The notes: generated by a model not told the origin, from the letters alone. A stretch of 64,000 nucleotides of DNA from JAJRWS01 sp039831705 (GCA_039831705.1 JBDOMT010000406.1:6649-70648); one strand, 5' to 3'. Numbered from the stretch's first letter, positions 25,334 to 37,020 are shown. Numbers and translations are program-made.

Positions 25334-28081
25334 ATGGCTCTGTTTGGCTCCCGTCGAAAACAATCGGCAACGCAGTTTACCCCACAACGTAAGCACTATG
25401 GCAACAAGGTGCGAAACTTGGGAACCCAACTGACCTTCGAAACTTTGGAACCACGCACCCTGTTGGCCGCCGATTTGACGCTGGCAGTGGATCCGGTCGA
25501 CTTTGCAGAGATTGTCGGCGTAGTTCGCAGCAACCCTCAAGGAGACGCCGATTCGGCCAATGATTCCATCGTCACAGATGCCACGGTTCGCCTATTTCGC
25601 GATGGCGGCGATGGTTCTTTTGACGGCGGGAGCAGTGACGATGTGCAAATTGGCGCGGCCGTAACCACCGATGCGCAAGGAAACTATCACTTTCAAGAAC
25701 TCGGCGCGGGCCGATATTTTGTGCAGGTCAGCCCTACGGGTCCGTTGCAGTTCCGCTCGGGACTGGATGTGCACGAAGTCAACATTACCCCAGGTGAAGC
25801 CCAAGGTGTCATGGGTTCCACCATTGACGGATTCATCACCGACCAAATTGTGGAAGCCCGGTCTCCGCTGCCAGCAAGTCAACCTTCGAACCTGTCAGAT
25901 ACCGCCGTTTTGGGGGGAGAACGCGACCTGTTCGTGCAACTGACGGAAAGTACCAGCCCCATTGCCGCCGTGTCGCTGATGAGCAATGGTGGGTTACTGC
26001 ATTTGGCCAGCAACTCCGGCGCCACTGGGATCGCCAAAATCGTTTGGGACGGGCCGGATGCCAGCGGTCAAGAAGTCAATCCTACCGGCTTGGGAGGTGT
26101 CGATCTGACTCAGTCCGGGGGCAATACGATGACCGGCATCGCATTGACTTCCGGAGCAGATCACCCCAACTCCCAAATCACCCTGCGGGTTTATCGGGAT
26201 GCCGATAACTGGTCGGAATACACCACCCTTGTGCCCGAAACGACCGGTGGACTTGCCAGCGAGCAGGCCATATTTCGTTTTAACGACAGTCCAACCTCTC
26301 AAGCTGGGCAAGGGGCCGATTTCACCCAAGTCGGCGCGTTGGAACTGACCTTCGCCGGTGTTCCGGCAGCAGATGGGCAGGTATCCTTGGTGGGACTGGT
26401 CGGTCGAGCAACCAAACGGGTCAATTTCACCGCAGAGCCACGACTGAGTTTAGGCGACCACGTTTGGAACGATATCAACAACAATGGATTGCACGAATCG
26501 GCAGAACCGGGTATCGCCGGGGTCAAACTGAATCTGTACGAGGATACCGATAATAACAATCAATACAGCCAGGGAGTCGATCAGTGGTTGGGCATGACTA
26601 CCACCGATGCCCAGGGCGATTACCTGTTTGAAAATCTTTTCCCAGGCAAATACACCGTACAGGTCGACCCGGAAAGTTTCTTACCTATCGGTCCACTCCT
26701 CGGCTTACGCTCCAGCTTGGGCAACCAGGATGCTACCGATCCCGATGATAATCAAAATCAAGATGACAATGGCCATCCCTTGTCCAGCGAGGGTGTCTGG
26801 AGTTCTGCAGTAACCCTACTGGGGGGAACCGAGCCAACCAACGATGGTGATACCGATGCCAACACGAATCGCACCATCGACTTTGGCTTCTTTGGTTTCG
26901 ATCTGGTCCTCAACAAGTCCATCGAACAAACCAGCGTGGCTCCTAATGAAACACTCACCTATCGCGTTTTGGTCACCAACGATGGGCCCTCCACGGCCAT
27001 GAATGTGCAGTTTACCGATACGTTGCCCACTGGAGTCACCTACCAATCCAGTAGCATCAATCTGGATGGCATTGACCTGCAACATCACCAGGGCAAGGTC
27101 ACGGGTGATTTTGGCTCTATGGCCCGGGGCGCGTCGATCGTCGTCACCATCCACGCCAGTGTCAATTCCGATGCAACCGGAACCCTGGTCAACACGGCCA
27201 CGGTCGCTGCACCGAATGAATGGAATTTGACCAATAACACCGACCAGGTTTCCAATCCCGTTACCCCTCGAATCGATCTGGCCGTTGAGAAAGCTGACAG
27301 CGACGATCCGGTGAAACCAGGGGACACCTTCCAGTACACACTCGATATCGTCAACAACGGCCCCTCTCAGGCAACCGGCGTGATCGTCACCGACACCCTG
27401 CCAACCACCGGAATTCGCTTCCAACAAGCTTCGCCTGTTCCCACCAGCATCTCCGACAACCGGCTGGTCTTTGCATTGGGCGATCTGGCCAGCGGTGAAA
27501 CGAGCCAGGTGAACATCACCGTCCAAGTCGAAGATGATTTTGTCGGCCAACTTGAAAATTTGGTCGAAGTTCAGGGCAACGAAACCGAAACCAATTTAAA
27601 CAACAACGAAGACTCGGAAACCACACAAGTCAACGTCGAGCCGGCGAGCCTGGGTGGCAACGTTTTCGTCGACCAGAACAACGACGGCAACCTTGACAAC
27701 GACGAACCTCGCCTGGCGGGCGTGCTGATTACACTCCAAGGCCTCGACTTCCAAGGGCAAGCGGTTACTCGCACTACGGAAACCGGGTCGGATGGAAAAT
27801 ACAACTTCGACAACCTCATGCCGGGCCAGTACATGCTCATCGAATCCCAACCCGATCGTCTCGATGACGGTAAAGATTCGGTGGGGCAGGTCAGCGATGG
27901 GCAAACTGAAGAGATCGTAGGATTTCTCGCTCTCGATCTATTTGCCAACGACGACAAGGATGCCGATGCGATTGAAGGCATCCAACTCGAAGGGGGTGAC
28001 CAGGGCGACGATTACAACTTTGGCGAATTGGTACACCAATCCAGCAAGGCCGATTTCGTGCGGCCCCTCTTTTATCGGTAG
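25334..28081 (+). CDS. Large surface protein with SdrD B-type and DUF11 repeats
   Basis: The 915 residues lack a classical signal peptide but carry the planctomycete N-terminal motif FETLEPRTLLAAD (about 36-48). An SdrD B-type (Cna-B-like) repeat follows near 55-150, then an unrecognised beta domain to about 365, another SdrD B repeat (GDHVWNDINNNGLHESAEPG), and two DUF11 repeats (LTYRVLVTNDGPSTAMNVQ and FQYTLDIVNNGPSQATGV). A last SdrD B repeat (GNVFVDQNNDGNLDNDEPR) precedes a tail ending FVRPLFYR. Aspartate-rich DxDxDG stretches suggest calcium binding. It is probably a cell-surface adhesin or scaffold, and a strong terminator follows. Confidence 0.88.
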   Translation: MALFGSRRKQSATQFTPQRKHYGNKVRNLGTQLTFETLEPRTLLAADLTLAVDPVDFAEIVGVVRSNPQGDADSANDSIVTDATVRLFRDGGDGSFDGGSSDDVQIGAAVTTDAQGNYHFQELGAGRYFVQVSPTGPLQFRSGLDVHEVNITPGEAQGVMGSTIDGFITDQIVEARSPLPASQPSNLSDTAVLGGERDLFVQLTESTSPIAAVSLMSNGGLLHLASNSGATGIAKIVWDGPDASGQEVNPTGLGGVDLTQSGGNTMTGIALTSGADHPNSQITLRVYRDADNWSEYTTLVPETTGGLASEQAIFRFNDSPTSQAGQGADFTQVGALELTFAGVPAADGQVSLVGLVGRATKRVNFTAEPRLSLGDHVWNDINNNGLHESAEPGIAGVKLNLYEDTDNNNQYSQGVDQWLGMTTTDAQGDYLFENLFPGKYTVQVDPESFLPIGPLLGLRSSLGNQDATDPDDNQNQDDNGHPLSSEGVWSSAVTLLGGTEPTNDGDTDANTNRTIDFGFFGFDLVLNKSIEQTSVAPNETLTYRVLVTNDGPSTAMNVQFTDTLPTGVTYQSSSINLDGIDLQHHQGKVTGDFGSMARGASIVVTIHASVNSDATGTLVNTATVAAPNEWNLTNNTDQVSNPVTPRIDLAVEKADSDDPVKPGDTFQYTLDIVNNGPSQATGVIVTDTLPTTGIRFQQASPVPTSISDNRLVFALGDLASGETSQVNITVQVEDDFVGQLENLVEVQGNETETNLNNNEDSETTQVNVEPASLGGNVFVDQNNDGNLDNDEPRLAGVLITLQGLDFQGQAVTRTTETGSDGKYNFDNLMPGQYMLIESQPDRLDDGKDSVGQVSDGQTEEIVGFLALDLFANDDKDADAIEGIQLEGGDQGDDYNFGELVHQSSKADFVRPLFYR

Positions 28082-28154
28082 AGTGGAACCCCGTATCCAG
28101 GAAACGCACGAAGGCAGCAGACTTCTGATTTCCAATTAGACAGCAAATCAACAT

Positions 28155-28195
28155 CGCCCGACGTGGTTTCACCACGCCGGGCGTTTTCTTTTTCC
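28155..28195 (+). terminator. Rho-independent terminator
   Basis: Stem CGCCCGACGTGGT / ACCACGCCGGGCG (one mismatch) with a four-base loop, followed by TTTTCTTTTT. It ends the transcript of the SdrD/DUF11 gene. Confidence 0.9.
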
Positions 28196-28269
28196 TACCG
28201 TAAACGTCTCGTGGTTGTGAAAATGCCTCACGGTAGGCTGCGATAAATTATTTTCGCCCTCGCTCAGTT

Positions 28270-28330
28270 TCATGGCCTAGGGTTGTAATGGCTGAATTCC
28301 CTCTCGACAGCAGTCGAGCCTCGTCCTTTC
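28270..28330 (+). promoter_or_regulatory. Possible shared leader, copy 1, upstream of the pilin-like block
   Basis: The stretch CATGGCCTAGGGTTGTAATG GCTGA... resembles 31132-31200 (TATGACATAGTGTTGTAGTG GCTGG...), with CAGCAGTC/CAACCAAGTC and GTCCTTTCCAG/GTCTTTTCTAG further on. It lies about 190 bases before the secreted-protein gene at 28523. It may be a promoter or an RNA leader. No gene is seen in 28196-28522. Confidence 0.35.
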
Positions 28331-28522
28331 CAGCCTGATAGTCCGAAGTTGCTCGCCCGTGATCACATCACACTTTTCCATCAAGCTCAGTCAAGCACTA
28401 CAAACTTATCCTGCCACCCTCGACGACCGCGCATTTGCAGATGCCAACCACCCAGGCAGACAACCTCATAAGCACCGCCCCACTCATCTGAGAGATTCCA
28501 CCCTAGAGAGATCCTTCCCACC

Positions 28523-29176
28523 ATGAAAACATTCGCACACCGCTACACCCGTTGGGCTTGTTTGACCGTCGCCGGTTGCCTCGCCTGGATGACCGTTCCG
28601 GCAGCCACCGCAGAAGCCGCCAACATCGTTTCGATTGAAGAGTTATGGGAACTGAGCATCGGTAAGCCGACGCCTGATCGCAGTTCGCCGCAGACAAGCA
28701 TGCTCATGTCGCCCCATGAAGATCTGAAAAGTACCTATTTTATGTTCACTTTGAATCACAAAAGCTTCCCAAATTTTTCGGCGGGTGGTATGCAGGTGCA
28801 AGAGTGGGATGGTGATAATGTCTGGCATATTCAAAATGGCCCTCAAACAGGCACGATGGGGCATGAGAATGAAACCGTCAACTGGAGCCAGATATTGGAA
28901 ATTCACGACGGCCTGCTCACATTTGAGGTACTCAATGGATCCTCTCAGAGTTGGAACTCTTTTGGCGGACAAGGGTATTTGAAACTGTCGACCTCAACTG
29001 GGCTGCGCAACTTGAATGGCTACCGATTGTACAACACGCTGGGTGAATCAGAAGTCGGCTATGCCGGAAATCGTGTCCAAACGCTGGTTCTCAAAAAGCT
29101 GATCTGGGTTACCGACGACAATGAAGTGCATGAGCTACTTGCACCTATTGCCATCGACACAGAACTTGATCCTTAA
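28523..29176 (+). CDS. Secreted hypothetical protein at the head of the TadE/TadG block
   Basis: The 217-residue protein has a clear signal peptide (about 1-35, ending ATAEA). It is not recognised. The mature part is mostly beta-like with few charged clusters (YFMFTLNHKSFPNFSAG, LTFEVLNGSSQSWNSFGG). It is followed on the same strand by TadG- and TadE-like genes. Its position suggests an envelope partner of those proteins, but nothing in the sequence proves it. Confidence 0.7.
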   Translation: MKTFAHRYTRWACLTVAGCLAWMTVPAATAEAANIVSIEELWELSIGKPTPDRSSPQTSMLMSPHEDLKSTYFMFTLNHKSFPNFSAGGMQVQEWDGDNVWHIQNGPQTGTMGHENETVNWSQILEIHDGLLTFEVLNGSSQSWNSFGGQGYLKLSTSTGLRNLNGYRLYNTLGESEVGYAGNRVQTLVLKKLIWVTDDNEVHELLAPIAIDTELDP

Positions 29177-29240
29177 GACAGAGGACACCGCCCCTGCTCC
29201 TTCCCCGAATACGTTGATTTCGTTTGCAAAGGCAACCATT

Positions 29241-30398
29241 ATGAAACACTTACAACCACAGCATCCCTCGCGAACCGGATTGATCACTGTTCTGGCCGCA
29301 TTCATGTCTGTCATGCTGCTGGGTATGCTGGCATTCAGCGTCGACTTGGGATACATACTTTCGGCCAAAGAAGAACTCCAACGTACAGCCGACGCCGCGG
29401 CAATTGCCGCCTGCTGGGAACTGGGACAAAACTTTTCCGACCTTGAAGATGGGGCGGAAGCCTCACTCCAAACACGTCTGACCGCAGCCTCCTACTCAAC
29501 CCAAAACCGTGTTTCCAACCAAAACGTGACCCTGGACCAAAATCTCAGCAACAGCACCGATGGAGATTGTGTGGTTGCCTACATCTCTAATTTCTACAAC
29601 TCCTCCAGTGTATTGGATACTTCCAACCCCAACAATTACAACGTGGTCCGGGTACGGGTACGCAAAAACTCAAATCTTAATGGTGAAGTGCCTTACTTTT
29701 TTGCCAGAATCTTTGGCCTGAACGGCCAGTCGTTAGAGGCCGAAGCTCTGGCGGGCATCGTACGAGATGTGGCCGGATTCCAAACGCCTGCCGATGGCTC
29801 GAATCTCGACCTGTTACCTTTTGCATTGGATTACGACACCTGGCACGATCTGGTCGAACATAGTACGGGTGCTGACGATTGGACCTGGGACGAGACCAAC
29901 GGCGTAGTCGCTGGAGGTGACGGTATCCTCGAGGTCAATCTCTACCCGCAAGGTACCGGCTCACCTGGAAACCGGGGGACGGTTGACATTGGAAGTTCTA
30001 ATAATAGCGCAGCGGATATCGCTCGGCAAATTCTCAATGGTGTATCTGCAGATGACTTAGCCGTACATGGAGGGAGCGTCAAATTTGACGGCGCTGGAGA
30101 ATTAATACTCAATGGCGATACGGGCATTAGTGCCGGATTCAAGGACGAATTGGCCTACATCAAGGGTCAGCCTCGCTGCATACCCATTTTCACCGAGGTC
30201 AATGGTCCCGGCAACACGGCCGAATATACCATCACGCGTTGGTTTGGCATCCGCATTATGGATGTCAAACTGACCGGGCCCATGTCAAAAAAACATGTCA
30301 CCATCCAGGCTGCACCCATTGTGCTCAAAGGAGTTATTCCTTCCACCACAACCGGCACCAGCGACCATGTATTTTCCACGGTCGTGTTACTTGAATAA
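29241..30398 (+). CDS. TadG-like pilus-assembly/pseudopilin-related protein
   Basis: The 385-residue product starts with a short basic segment, then a TadE/TadG-type N-terminal helix: SRTGLITVLAAFMSVMLLGMLAFSVDLGYILSAKEELQRTADAAAIAA. This is the Flp-pilus TadG signature (membrane helix, then the helix with Q-x-x-x-DAAA). The extracellular C-terminal part is beta-rich. ATG 29241 is chosen because the helix begins soon after it; a frame running back to 29121 overlaps the previous gene. TadG proteins are minor components of Flp/Tad pili or related systems. Confidence 0.82.
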   Translation: MKHLQPQHPSRTGLITVLAAFMSVMLLGMLAFSVDLGYILSAKEELQRTADAAAIAACWELGQNFSDLEDGAEASLQTRLTAASYSTQNRVSNQNVTLDQNLSNSTDGDCVVAYISNFYNSSSVLDTSNPNNYNVVRVRVRKNSNLNGEVPYFFARIFGLNGQSLEAEALAGIVRDVAGFQTPADGSNLDLLPFALDYDTWHDLVEHSTGADDWTWDETNGVVAGGDGILEVNLYPQGTGSPGNRGTVDIGSSNNSAADIARQILNGVSADDLAVHGGSVKFDGAGELILNGDTGISAGFKDELAYIKGQPRCIPIFTEVNGPGNTAEYTITRWFGIRIMDVKLTGPMSKKHVTIQAAPIVLKGVIPSTTTGTSDHVFSTVVLLE

Positions 30399-30476
30399 CC
30401 ACCTCTCAAGAATCTGGGACATGGCAACATATTCCTAGTCTACTCATAGCACGGATGGCAACCATTCACCTGAAAC

Positions 30477-31019
30477 ATGAAAAATCATTTAAGGTTTTCT
30501 ATGATGTTCTCACGAAACAACCAATCGATTCGATCTAGGTATACAAGGGCATCTAACTTGCCAATGTCTGAAGTGCCTTCCAATACACAGCCAGGCCGAC
30601 AGAGGCTTCTGAGGAGACGGAATCGTCGAGAAAATCGATATGGTGTCGCTGCGGTTGAATTTGCGGTGATCGCTCCCATATTTTTTCTGATGGTGGTTGG
30701 AATTTTAGAATTTGGCCGGGCCCTGATGGTGCAACAGGTGATCGTCAGTGCAGCGCGTGTCGGTGCACGGCAAGCAATCACATTGAATGCAACGACGGCT
30801 GGTGTCACCACCACAGTGACGGATTACGCCGGCAACGCGGCCGTTCCCGGAGTGTCCGTGGTCGTCAATCCCAGCCCCAATTCGGCCGCTGCCGGCGATA
30901 TCATCACCGTCACCACCACGGTCAATTTTGATCAGGTTAGCTGGCTGCCTACTCCCTGGTTCCTGGGTGGCAATACACTTACCTCGGCATCTTCCATGCG
31001 CAAAGAGGGGCTTAATTGA
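30477..31019 (+). CDS. TadE-like minor pilin protein 1
   Basis: The 180-residue protein has the TadE motif after a basic stretch: RRENRYGVAAVEFAVIAPIF, then a hydrophobic helix and GILEFGRALMVQQVIVSAARVGAR. TadE-like proteins are pilin-like subunits cleaved by a prepilin peptidase; the cleavage site is not obvious here. The C-terminal part is beta-rich. Alternative starts at 30504 and 30564 would only shorten the basic N-terminus. It is one of three TadE-like genes between 30.4 and 32.3 kb. Confidence 0.8.
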   Translation: MKNHLRFSMMFSRNNQSIRSRYTRASNLPMSEVPSNTQPGRQRLLRRRNRRENRYGVAAVEFAVIAPIFFLMVVGILEFGRALMVQQVIVSAARVGARQAITLNATTAGVTTTVTDYAGNAAVPGVSVVVNPSPNSAAAGDIITVTTTVNFDQVSWLPTPWFLGGNTLTSASSMRKEGLN

Positions 31020-31131
31020 ATCTTTGATTTATTACCACGTTGGTTGCCCTAATGCGGCATTCAACATTCACATTGTTGTCAATAAGTATCGCCCTAGTAC
31101 TTATAAAAAATAATATTTGCTAGTTCAATTT

Positions 31132-31200
31132 TATGACATAGTGTTGTAGTGGCTGGATATACCTCGGTGTCAACCAAGTCTTGTCTTTTCTAGTCAGCGA
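31132..31200 (+). promoter_or_regulatory. Possible shared leader, copy 2
   Basis: Similar to 28270-28330 (TTGTARTGGCTGRAT and the later C-rich/T-rich part). It lies 50-115 bases upstream of the TadE-like gene at 31251. Confidence 0.35.
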
Positions 31201-31250
31201 CTCGTGATCCCGCAATTCCATAAGATCATCAACCAGGAGGCCATCGCACC

Positions 31251-31748
31251 ATGCGTTGCTTACGGGTAAAACGTGCGAAGCGCATACAAAATCGGGCCTG
31301 CCAACGCCATGGAACCTCCCTGGTCGAAGCTGCTTTTGTGCTGCCCGTGTTTTTCTTTATCGTGTTTGCGATTATCGAATTCGGCCATGCACAAATGGTC
31401 ATCAATGTGATGCAGAGCGCCTGCCGCAATGCGGCCCGTATCGGCTCCACCGAGATGGCAACAACCACCGAAGTGACCAATCACGTCAATCGTATCATGA
31501 GCAGTGCCTTTGCTACCGCCACGGCCAGCATTTACGTCCTCGATGCGAGCGCATTCGATAACAGCAGTACACCTCCGGCAGACGGTGCGGGTATAGAAGC
31601 GTTACCCTCCATCGAACTATTAAACGCCGATTCACGCCAACTGTTCGTAGTGCGAGCAACCGTTCCCTATAACGATATCGCCCTGGTGCCTATGCCATTC
31701 ATGAACGGAGTGGTACTAGAGGGCCAGGCAATCATGCGTCACGAATAA
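31251..31748 (+). CDS. TadE-like minor pilin protein 2
   Basis: The 165-residue product has a basic N-terminus and the motif GTSLVEAAFVLPVFFFIVFA followed by IIEFGHAQMVINVMQSACRNAARIG, the TadE pattern with the invariant Glu of the helix start. AGGAGG lies upstream of ATG 31251. The C-terminal part is a beta domain of about 80 residues. Only 15 bases separate it from the next TadE-like gene, so the two are one transcription unit. Confidence 0.82.
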   Translation: MRCLRVKRAKRIQNRACQRHGTSLVEAAFVLPVFFFIVFAIIEFGHAQMVINVMQSACRNAARIGSTEMATTTEVTNHVNRIMSSAFATATASIYVLDASAFDNSSTPPADGAGIEALPSIELLNADSRQLFVVRATVPYNDIALVPMPFMNGVVLEGQAIMRHE

Positions 31749-31763
31749 TCAAGGAGACTACCA

Positions 31764-32285
31764 ATGATGTGTATCCTCAAGAAGCAACCGGGTCGTTCTC
31801 AACGACTCTCCCTCAGGCAAGCCAGGAGACCTCCTCATACCGGCCGTCGGGGAGCCGTGGCCGTGGAATTTGCCGTGATCGCCCCCCTATTGTTGTCGAT
31901 TGTAGTTGGGCTGATCGAGCTCAACCGCACTTACGATGTGCAAAACACTCTGGAAGCGGCTGCTCGCGAAGGGGGGCGGTTTGCTTCGATTGATCGCACC
32001 GACATGCTGGACAGCGGACAAACGGCCAACCAGAAGTTGATTCAGGACGTGGAAAATTTCATCGCCTCAACTGGCATGGATACCGAAGGTCTCGAGGTAC
32101 GCGTCACTGATGCCGACGATCCATCGAGCGATTTTAACCTGGATGACCCGGCCAACGACTTGCAACTGTTCCAGGTACGGATTGAGGTGCCTTATTCCTC
32201 GATCAGCTACACCCCTGTCGATCCGTTAAGCGATTACACCTTGTCGGCTTCAGTGACTTTTCGAAATGGACGCTCGCAATTATAG
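31764..32285 (+). CDS. TadE-like minor pilin protein 3
   Basis: The 173-residue protein again has the motif GAVAVEFAVIAPLLLSIVVG then LIELNRTYDVQNTLEAAAREGGR. AAGGAG lies just before the ATG. It is followed 66 bases later by the VWA/TadG gene. Three divergent TadE-like paralogs in a row suggest a pilus or pseudopilus tip made of several minor pilins; in the window there are no genes for the TadA ATPase, TadB/C platform or a secretin. Confidence 0.82.
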   Translation: MMCILKKQPGRSQRLSLRQARRPPHTGRRGAVAVEFAVIAPLLLSIVVGLIELNRTYDVQNTLEAAAREGGRFASIDRTDMLDSGQTANQKLIQDVENFIASTGMDTEGLEVRVTDADDPSSDFNLDDPANDLQLFQVRIEVPYSSISYTPVDPLSDYTLSASVTFRNGRSQL

Positions 32286-32351
32286 CAATGATGCTCCCCC
32301 AACTCTCCCCTTCCCTCTTCTCAACAAGTCTTTTTAGTCAAGGAACTCCTC

Positions 32352-34109
32352 ATGACAATACAGCAATCCCTGTTTACACGATCAGCCAAGCCCAAACCAT
32401 CCAGACACGGTGTGATCATTGTGCTCACAGGATTTACTCTGGTCGCCGTGTTTGCCTTTGTCGCCTTATCGATTGACTCGGGGCGCATCGTGCTGACTGA
32501 AACAAGAATGCAAAATGCGGTGGATGCAGCCGCTCTGGCCGCCTCGCAAGAAATCAATGCAGCCGTCTTTGCTGCCGGCCAGGGATCCGGTTCGGTGGAC
32601 CTCGGTCCCAACTCGGAGGCTGTCTCCGATGCCCGTACTGTGGCAGCCCAGGTGGCCTCTGCCAATAGCATATTTGTTGAACCGCAAACCGATGTCTTAT
32701 TCGGCAATCGCTCGTATGATGCAGCCACGGACACCTGGCCCATTCAATGGGGCGCAGAGCCTTACAACGTACTCAAAGTGAGCGCGCGCAAAACGGAAGA
32801 AGATTCCAGTGCGCCCGATGGCCAATTGCCACTGGCATTTGGCTGGGCCGTTGGCCGCTCACAGGTTCCTCTGCAAAAATCGGCGACCGTTTTCATCGAA
32901 GCACGTGACTTGGTTGTAGTGCTCGACTTTTCCGCTTCCATGAACGACGATAGCTCGATCAAATCGTTCAACAAGTTGGGACAAACCGAAGTGGAAGCAT
33001 CGCTTGAAGCCATGTGGGACGCACTCCGGACAGCCGATCCTAAATGGCCCGGCACCAGCACTTCGAAGTTCCTCGCCGGCGGATTTGGCGAAATCAATTC
33101 ACACTACGGCACCTACGTCTCCAGCAGAAACACAGATACAATTTACGCGGCTCTGCGATTGGATGAAGTCGATAGCAGCGGCAAAATGCTCTATCCGTTT
33201 CCTCAGGCGGGCCGCTACTCCAGTGGATTGCCCAAATCGAAGCCGAGCGATTCGACTAGTCGATCGCGTTGGAGGAGCTACATCGGTTACGTTAAGAGCA
33301 ACGGTGACAGCTATAAAAAACGATATGGCTACTACTCGCTTATGAATTACCTCCAAGAGAAACGCTATAGTGCCAGCAACTCGGAGGATTTGTGGCGCAC
33401 CCCCCACTATCCGTTCCACGCCATTAAGGAAGGGGCCACCCTGTTCCTCGATTTCCTCGACGACCTGAACTTTGGCGATGAAGTCGGCCTGGTCAGCTAC
33501 GGCAAATGGGCCGTGCAGGAAAAGACGCACAACGATGGCGAAGTTTCCATTGACATCTCGAGCAACCCAATCACCAACGATTACGCCACTATCGACACCA
33601 TCCAAAGACGTCACCAGGCAGGTGATTACAGCGGTTGGACCGGCATGGGCGATGGGATTCTCAAAGCGCGTGAATTGTTGGTGGGCACGGCCAACGACCC
33701 AGACGATGCCGGCTACAGCCGCTTTGGCGCCCGACCGACCATGCTCATCATGACCGACGGTCAAACCAATCAGGGACCATCCGGCTGGAGCCTGCCTGGC
33801 AACTTCAGTTGGTCGGACTGGACCGATTACAATGGCGACGGCGTCGCCGACTACACCACCACGGACTGGAAGAAACAGTACGCTTTTTGGGAAGCAACCC
33901 AGGCAATCGAGCTTGGCATCAAGCTGCATACGATGGCCGTGGGGGCAGGTGGGGATCGCGACCTGATGGAGGCGATTGCATTCGCCGGTGGGGGCACCTT
34001 CATCAACGTCCCTGGTGGCAGTACCATTGCCGAAATGCAGTCCCAGTTGATCGACGCGTTCCGGGAAGTCGCTTCCAAGCTGCCACCCGCCAAGCTAGTG
34101 CACGATTGA
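32352..34109 (+). CDS. TadG-like protein with von Willebrand factor A domain
   Basis: The 585-residue product has the TadG N-terminal helix (SRHGVIIVLTGFTLVAVFAF, then TETRMQNAVDAAALAA). After a beta domain, a VWA domain starts near residue 187 with DLVVVLDFSASMNDD, giving the metal-binding DxSxS. TMLIMTDGQTNQGP is the later MIDAS segment. VWA-bearing TadG proteins may mediate metal-dependent adhesion outside the cell. AAGGA precedes the ATG. It is the last gene of the block, and no obvious terminator was seen before the R3 element that follows. Confidence 0.85.
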   Translation: MTIQQSLFTRSAKPKPSRHGVIIVLTGFTLVAVFAFVALSIDSGRIVLTETRMQNAVDAAALAASQEINAAVFAAGQGSGSVDLGPNSEAVSDARTVAAQVASANSIFVEPQTDVLFGNRSYDAATDTWPIQWGAEPYNVLKVSARKTEEDSSAPDGQLPLAFGWAVGRSQVPLQKSATVFIEARDLVVVLDFSASMNDDSSIKSFNKLGQTEVEASLEAMWDALRTADPKWPGTSTSKFLAGGFGEINSHYGTYVSSRNTDTIYAALRLDEVDSSGKMLYPFPQAGRYSSGLPKSKPSDSTSRSRWRSYIGYVKSNGDSYKKRYGYYSLMNYLQEKRYSASNSEDLWRTPHYPFHAIKEGATLFLDFLDDLNFGDEVGLVSYGKWAVQEKTHNDGEVSIDISSNPITNDYATIDTIQRRHQAGDYSGWTGMGDGILKARELLVGTANDPDDAGYSRFGARPTMLIMTDGQTNQGPSGWSLPGNFSWSDWTDYNGDGVADYTTTDWKKQYAFWEATQAIELGIKLHTMAVGAGGDRDLMEAIAFAGGGTFINVPGGSTIAEMQSQLIDAFREVASKLPPAKLVHD

Positions 34110-34449
34110 GTATCGGGCGACAATCCGCTTGAAGTAGTTCACCCTCTGCCCCTTAGGCAGTCGGCAGTACGTTGGGTAGGGCCACAGTGTTCTGGTCCAT
34201 GTCCCCGCATCTGCTGACTGCCTTTGGGTATTTTTTTAGCTATACCAAGCTGTGGATAATGACCTTACTAGCCCGGATATTTCATCCGTTTCTGCTACGG
34301 CGTTTTAAGTCCTTTCGTGGCAAGGCATGTGAGGCTTGCGACCGCAGTCGTGTTTTTACACGTTGAGGCGACCACAGCTGCGCTGCGGTGCCCGAGGCTG
34401 AAACATAACGCAGCCACGGAAGGACTTGGGACGCCGTAGCAGAAACGGG

Positions 34450-36412
<1,963 letters not shown>

Positions 36413-36454
36413 TGAAATATGCGGGCTAGTATTTTGGTACAACCGCCGGGCGAA

Positions 36455-36865
36455 TTAGTCTTCGTACATGGCCGTATCATAACGGCGACGGCGGCGGCCA
36501 AATCGACGGCAGCGGCGATGCGAACGGGTGACATACTCGCCTTCGACAAAATAATATCCCGACAGCATTTTGTAAAAGAACAGCAATATCAAAGTTCCCC
36601 CGATGGCGACCATCATCCCCAACATACTCACGGGCACCACACGCTTCCCATAGTGAAAATAACTCACCACCCCACAACCCAATACCGATCCACCAATCCC
36701 TAACATCACCGTGGCAATGGCACCGCCCGGATCGCGGCCCGGCATGATGGCCTTGGCTAACAGACCTACCAGGGTGCCAAATCCGATCCATACCAGCACA
36801 TCGTTGACCAATTGTCGGACCGTGTCATCCAGCACCAAACCTTGAGCCGAGTCAAAACCTTCCAT
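36455..36865 (-). CDS. GlsB/YeaQ/YmgE family (transglycosylase-associated) membrane protein
   Basis: The 136-residue protein has three hydrophobic segments. The signature GTLVGLLAKAIMPGRDPGGAIATVMLGIGGSVLG is that of the PF04226 family (shown by position: about residues 30-63). A basic C-terminal tail (RRCRRFGRRRRR) would face the cytoplasm. Family members are stress-linked membrane proteins of unknown mechanism. Its stop is 26 bases from the R3 element end. Confidence 0.8.
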   Translation of the reverse strand: MEGFDSAQGLVLDDTVRQLVNDVLVWIGFGTLVGLLAKAIMPGRDPGGAIATVMLGIGGSVLGCGVVSYFHYGKRVVPVSMLGMMVAIGGTLILLFFYKMLSGYYFVEGEYVTRSHRRCRRFGRRRRRYDTAMYED

Positions 36866-37020
36866 GATGGTTTGGAATCCTTGATGCTAACCAAGTAAAA
36901 ACTGGAGATAGAGGGCGGAACTGTAAGCAATAATCCAGGTTGCCGGCAACCCCGGATAGGTTATGAGTCTATCCGTATACCCGCATTCACGGACAACGAT
37001 GTGAAGGATCATGGAATAAA
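36866..37020. other. Intergenic stretch, nothing recognised
   Basis: Between the GlsB-like gene and the first R4 palindrome only a small GC-rich inverted repeat is visible (GTTGCCGGCAAC near 36937-36948). Confidence 0.4.

Noticed and set aside
28270..28285. A sigma-54 (-24/-12) promoter at TGGCCTAGGGTTGT
   Set aside because: The GG and GC elements are one base too close and the GC is GT, so it does not meet the consensus.
33099..33929. A 276-codon open frame on the minus strand
   Set aside because: Antisense to the VWA/TadG gene, which has unmistakable motifs.
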